Shown here: positions 22,871 to 25,139 of the stretch, piece by piece
How positions within the stretch are numbered: position 1 is the stretch's first letter
How the letters are laid out: the number at the start of each line of letters is the position of its first letter
Assembly (NCBI GenBank): GCA_034419095.1
Contig: DAOULQ010000176.1
Span: 1-25,139, forward strand
Length of the DNA stretch: 25,139 nt
Origin: UBA7937 sp034419095
GTDB taxonomy: Bacteria; Chloroflexota; Anaerolineae; UBA7937
Direction of reading: 5' to 3'
Translations under genes and position numbers: made by a program
The notes under the pieces: generated by a model
The model's database searches: none
Seen by the model: only the letters and a program-made list of their open reading frames with translations
Told to the model about the DNA's origin: nothing

Positions 22871-24556
22871 ATGGGAGACGAGAAATATGCTATCGGGATC
22901 GATTTCGGGACTGAATCGGGCCGCACTGTGCTAGTCGATGTGACCACGGGTCAGGAGGTAGCCACCTCGGTGTATGAGTACAAGGACGGAGTAATCGACG
23001 AAGTGCTGCCCGACACAAAGATCAAACTGGAGCCCGATTTCGCCTTACAGAACCCAGCGGATTACATGGAGACCATAAGGGTTACCATTCCCTCTGTCCT
23101 AAAGGAGAGCGGCGTCTGTCCTGAGGATGTCATCGGCTTAGGCACGGATTTCACCGCTTGCACAATGATGCCCGTCGCAAAGGAGGGCACCCCCCTTTGC
23201 ATGAAGGATGAATGGCGAAATAACCCTCATGCCTGGGTCAAGATCTGGAAGCACCACGCTGCCCAGCCGGAGGCTAATAAGCTCAACGAGATAGCGCGTC
23301 AGAGGGGCGAGGAGTTCCTATCTCGCTACGGGGGCAAGATCTCCTCAGAGTGGCTCTTCCCCAAGATCTGCCAGATCTTGGATGAGGCTCCCGAGATCTA
23401 CGAAGCGGCGGCTCGCTTCATAGAGGGAGCCGATTGGATCGTGCTCCAACTTGTGGGCCAGGAGAAGCGCAATCTGTGCACCGCCGGTTATAAGGCCATC
23501 TGGGAGAAGAGCACTGGTTACCCTTCAGACGACTTCTTCGCTGCTCTCGATCCCCGACTGCGCCGTGTGGTTGACGACAAGCTCTCGCGGGAGACCTATC
23601 CCCTGGGTGGGCGGGCTGGCGGGCTGACCCGGCAAATGGCCGAGGTGACCGGTCTGCGCGAAGGCACAGCCGTGTCCATCGGCAATGTAGACGCTCACGT
23701 ATCAGTGCCTGCTTGCACGGTCACAACTCCGGGCCGCATGGTGATGATCATGGGCACCTCTATCTGCCATATGGTGTTGGGCAGCGAAAAGAAGATCGTA
23801 GAGGGGATGTGCGGTGTGGTAGAGGATGGCATCATCCCCGGCTACTTCGGCTTCGAGGCGGGGCAATCCTGTGTGGGGGATCACTTCGCTTGGTTCGTGG
23901 AACGCGCCACCCCGGCGGAATACGATGAGGAGGCTAAGAAACGCGGCTGGGATCTCCACCAGCTCTTGGAGGCGAAAGCGATCAAGTTGAAGCCGGGCGA
24001 GAGCGGACTCTTGGCCCTTGACTGGTGGAATGGGAATCGCTCCATCTTGGTAGATGTCGATCTCACAGGGATGCTTCTGGGGCCTACCTTGGCCACTAGG
24101 GCTGAGGAGATCTACCGTGCCCTCATCGAAGCTACAGCCTACGGCACGCGCATCATCATCGAAACCTTCGAAAAGAGCGGGGTCGCGGTGGATGAACTGG
24201 TCGCTTGTGGAGGCTTGCCGGAGAAGAACAAGCTCCTGATGCAGATCTACTCCGATGTCACGGGGCGCGAGATCAAGGTTGCGGCCTCTACCCAGACCCC
24301 GGCTCTCGGCTCAGCGATGCACGGCGCGGTGGCAGCAGAGAAAAATGCGGGTGGGTACGATAGCATCTTCGAGGCCGCCAAAGAGATGGCCCATCTAAAG
24401 GCCGAAATCTATCGCCCCATCCCAGAACACCAGGCTGTATACGATCGCCTGTACAGGGAGTACGTCCGGCTACACAACTACTTCGGCCGAGGCGAGAACG
24501 ACGTGATGAAGGTGCTCAAGCGGATAAAGGCCGAAGCCCTTGGGAGGAAGAGGTGA
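22871..24556 (+). CDS. araB: L-ribulokinase
   Basis: This is a 561-aa FGGY-family kinase that phosphorylates L-ribulose to L-ribulose 5-phosphate. The N-terminal ATPase fold opens YAIGIDFGTESGR. The ribulokinase-type block GTDFTACTMMPV and the following PLCMKDEWRNNPHAWVKIWK (about 90-135) are characteristic of AraB rather than xylulokinase or glycerol kinase. The second domain has the ATP-site segment MGTSICHMVLG, the family signature around EATAYGTRIIIETFEKSG, and VACGGLPEKNKLLMQI. GGAGGTGA 2-9 nt before ATG 22871 fixes the start and rules out the in-frame upstream extension that overlaps DUF89. It has the usual full length of the family and is followed 7 nt later by araD. No araA lies in the window. 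Confidence 0.93.
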   Translation: MGDEKYAIGIDFGTESGRTVLVDVTTGQEVATSVYEYKDGVIDEVLPDTKIKLEPDFALQNPADYMETIRVTIPSVLKESGVCPEDVIGLGTDFTACTMMPVAKEGTPLCMKDEWRNNPHAWVKIWKHHAAQPEANKLNEIARQRGEEFLSRYGGKISSEWLFPKICQILDEAPEIYEAAARFIEGADWIVLQLVGQEKRNLCTAGYKAIWEKSTGYPSDDFFAALDPRLRRVVDDKLSRETYPLGGRAGGLTRQMAEVTGLREGTAVSIGNVDAHVSVPACTVTTPGRMVMIMGTSICHMVLGSEKKIVEGMCGVVEDGIIPGYFGFEAGQSCVGDHFAWFVERATPAEYDEEAKKRGWDLHQLLEAKAIKLKPGESGLLALDWWNGNRSILVDVDLTGMLLGPTLATRAEEIYRALIEATAYGTRIIIETFEKSGVAVDELVACGGLPEKNKLLMQIYSDVTGREIKVAASTQTPALGSAMHGAVAAEKNAGGYDSIFEAAKEMAHLKAEIYRPIPEHQAVYDRLYREYVRLHNYFGRGENDVMKVLKRIKAEALGRKR

Positions 24557-24563
24557 AGCGACG

Positions 24564-25139
24564 ATGCTGGAAGGACTGAGACAAGAGGTTTGGAAACTCA
24601 ACCTGGAGTTGCCGAAGCAGAATCTAGTGGTCTGGACTAGCGGGAACGTCAGTGGAAGAGATCCCGAAAGCGGGTTAGTAGTGATCAAGCCCAGCGGGGT
24701 CCCTTACGAAGAGCTCACCCCTCATGATTTGGTGGTAGTGAACCTCGATGGGCAAGTGGTGGAAGGCGATCTTCAACCATCGGTAGACACGGCCACTCAT
24801 CTATACATATATCGCCATCGGTCCGATGTGGGAGGCGTAGTGCATACTCATTCGCCCTACGCCACCAGTTTCGCTGCCCTGGGCCGCCCCATCCCCGTCT
24901 ATCTGACAGCGATCGCTGATGAATTCGGAGGACCGATACCAGTGGGCGCCTATGCCAAGATCGGAAGCGAGGAAATCGGGCGCGAGATAGTCCATTCCAT
25001 CGGCGACTCACATGCCATCCTTATGAAAAACCACGGTGTCTTCACCATAGGCTCTACCCCTCACGCTGCCGTCAAGGCGGCGGTGATGGTGGAGGATGCA
25101 GCGAGGACCGTGCATCTGGCTCTTCTTCTCGGGGAGCCA
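24564..25139 (+). CDS. araD: L-ribulose-5-phosphate 4-epimerase, 3'-truncated by window end
   Basis: The first 192 codons are present, and the frame is still open at the last base. It is a class II aldolase-fold enzyme that converts L-ribulose 5-phosphate to D-xylulose 5-phosphate. The opening MLEGLRQEVWKLNLELPKQ and the phosphate-binding VVWTSGNVSGRDP and KPSGVPYEEL are typical. The zinc ligands His94 and His96 (VVHTHSPYA) and His157 (KNHGVF) are present, as are Asp75 (QPSVDTATH) and Glu120 (ADEFGGP). Family length is about 230 aa, so roughly 40 residues are missing. GAGGTGA overlapping the araB stop serves as its ribosome-binding site. The product would enter the pentose phosphate pathway. 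Confidence 0.93.
   Translation, partial: MLEGLRQEVWKLNLELPKQNLVVWTSGNVSGRDPESGLVVIKPSGVPYEELTPHDLVVVNLDGQVVEGDLQPSVDTATHLYIYRHRSDVGGVVHTHSPYATSFAALGRPIPVYLTAIADEFGGPIPVGAYAKIGSEEIGREIVHSIGDSHAILMKNHGVFTIGSTPHAAVKAAVMVEDAARTVHLALLLGEP

Overview
This 25.1 kb window looks like a chromosomal segment of a Chloroflexota (Anaerolineae-type) bacterium. That placement is inference. It rests on a secreted protein whose Thr/Pro-rich linker ends in YLPLIWKNY, on lipoproteins with TPTP linkers directly after the lipobox, and on general gene style. No rRNA or tRNA, insertion sequence, CRISPR array or phage gene was seen.

Region 1 (1-3629) is a set of small housekeeping or envelope genes. It opens with a cyclic-dinucleotide (GEMM-I, c-di-GMP-I type) riboswitch and a terminator-like hairpin ahead of a secreted SGNH/GDSL hydrolase. 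Next come a cluster of intergenic hairpins, a promoter with a 94-aa unknown protein, a half-size EmrE/DMT-like membrane protein that lacks the usual Glu, a YkoP-like protein, and a convergent AIM24-family (TIGR00266) protein.

Region 2 (3833-25139) is a long carbohydrate-utilisation locus, all on the + strand. A LacI-family regulator has a consensus promoter (TTGACA-17-TATAAT) flanked by a perfect 12-bp palindrome and a tandem 12-bp repeat, which are probable operators. It is followed by a CUT1-type sugar ABC importer (lipoprotein binding protein and two permeases, no ATPase). Then come a lipoprotein GH2 glycosidase, an L-fucose/L-arabinose isomerase-like protein, a phosphotriesterase-family lactonase-like hydrolase, two tandem GH42 beta-galactosidase-type enzymes each followed by an aldo/keto reductase, a cytosolic GH5 enzyme, an M24 'pita-bread' protein with a degraded metal site, a DUF89/ARMT1-like phosphatase, L-ribulokinase (araB) and the start of L-ribulose-5-phosphate 4-epimerase (araD, cut by the window end).

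A reasonable model, which is inference, is as follows. GH2 trims a plant-type galactoside or arabinoside glycan outside the cell. The importer brings in oligosaccharides, and GH42 and GH5 enzymes cleave them in the cytosol. The released sugars enter an isomerase-kinase-epimerase route (FucI-like, AraB, AraD) towards D-xylulose 5-phosphate, or an oxidative route (AKR dehydrogenase plus PTE-like lactonase). The least explained parts are the metal-site-less M24 protein, the DUF89 phosphatase placed immediately before araBD, and the riboswitch-controlled esterase. Composition is mosaic, with a sharp GC drop inside the M24 gene near 21.42 kb and a GC-rich binding-protein gene next to an AT-richer permease.
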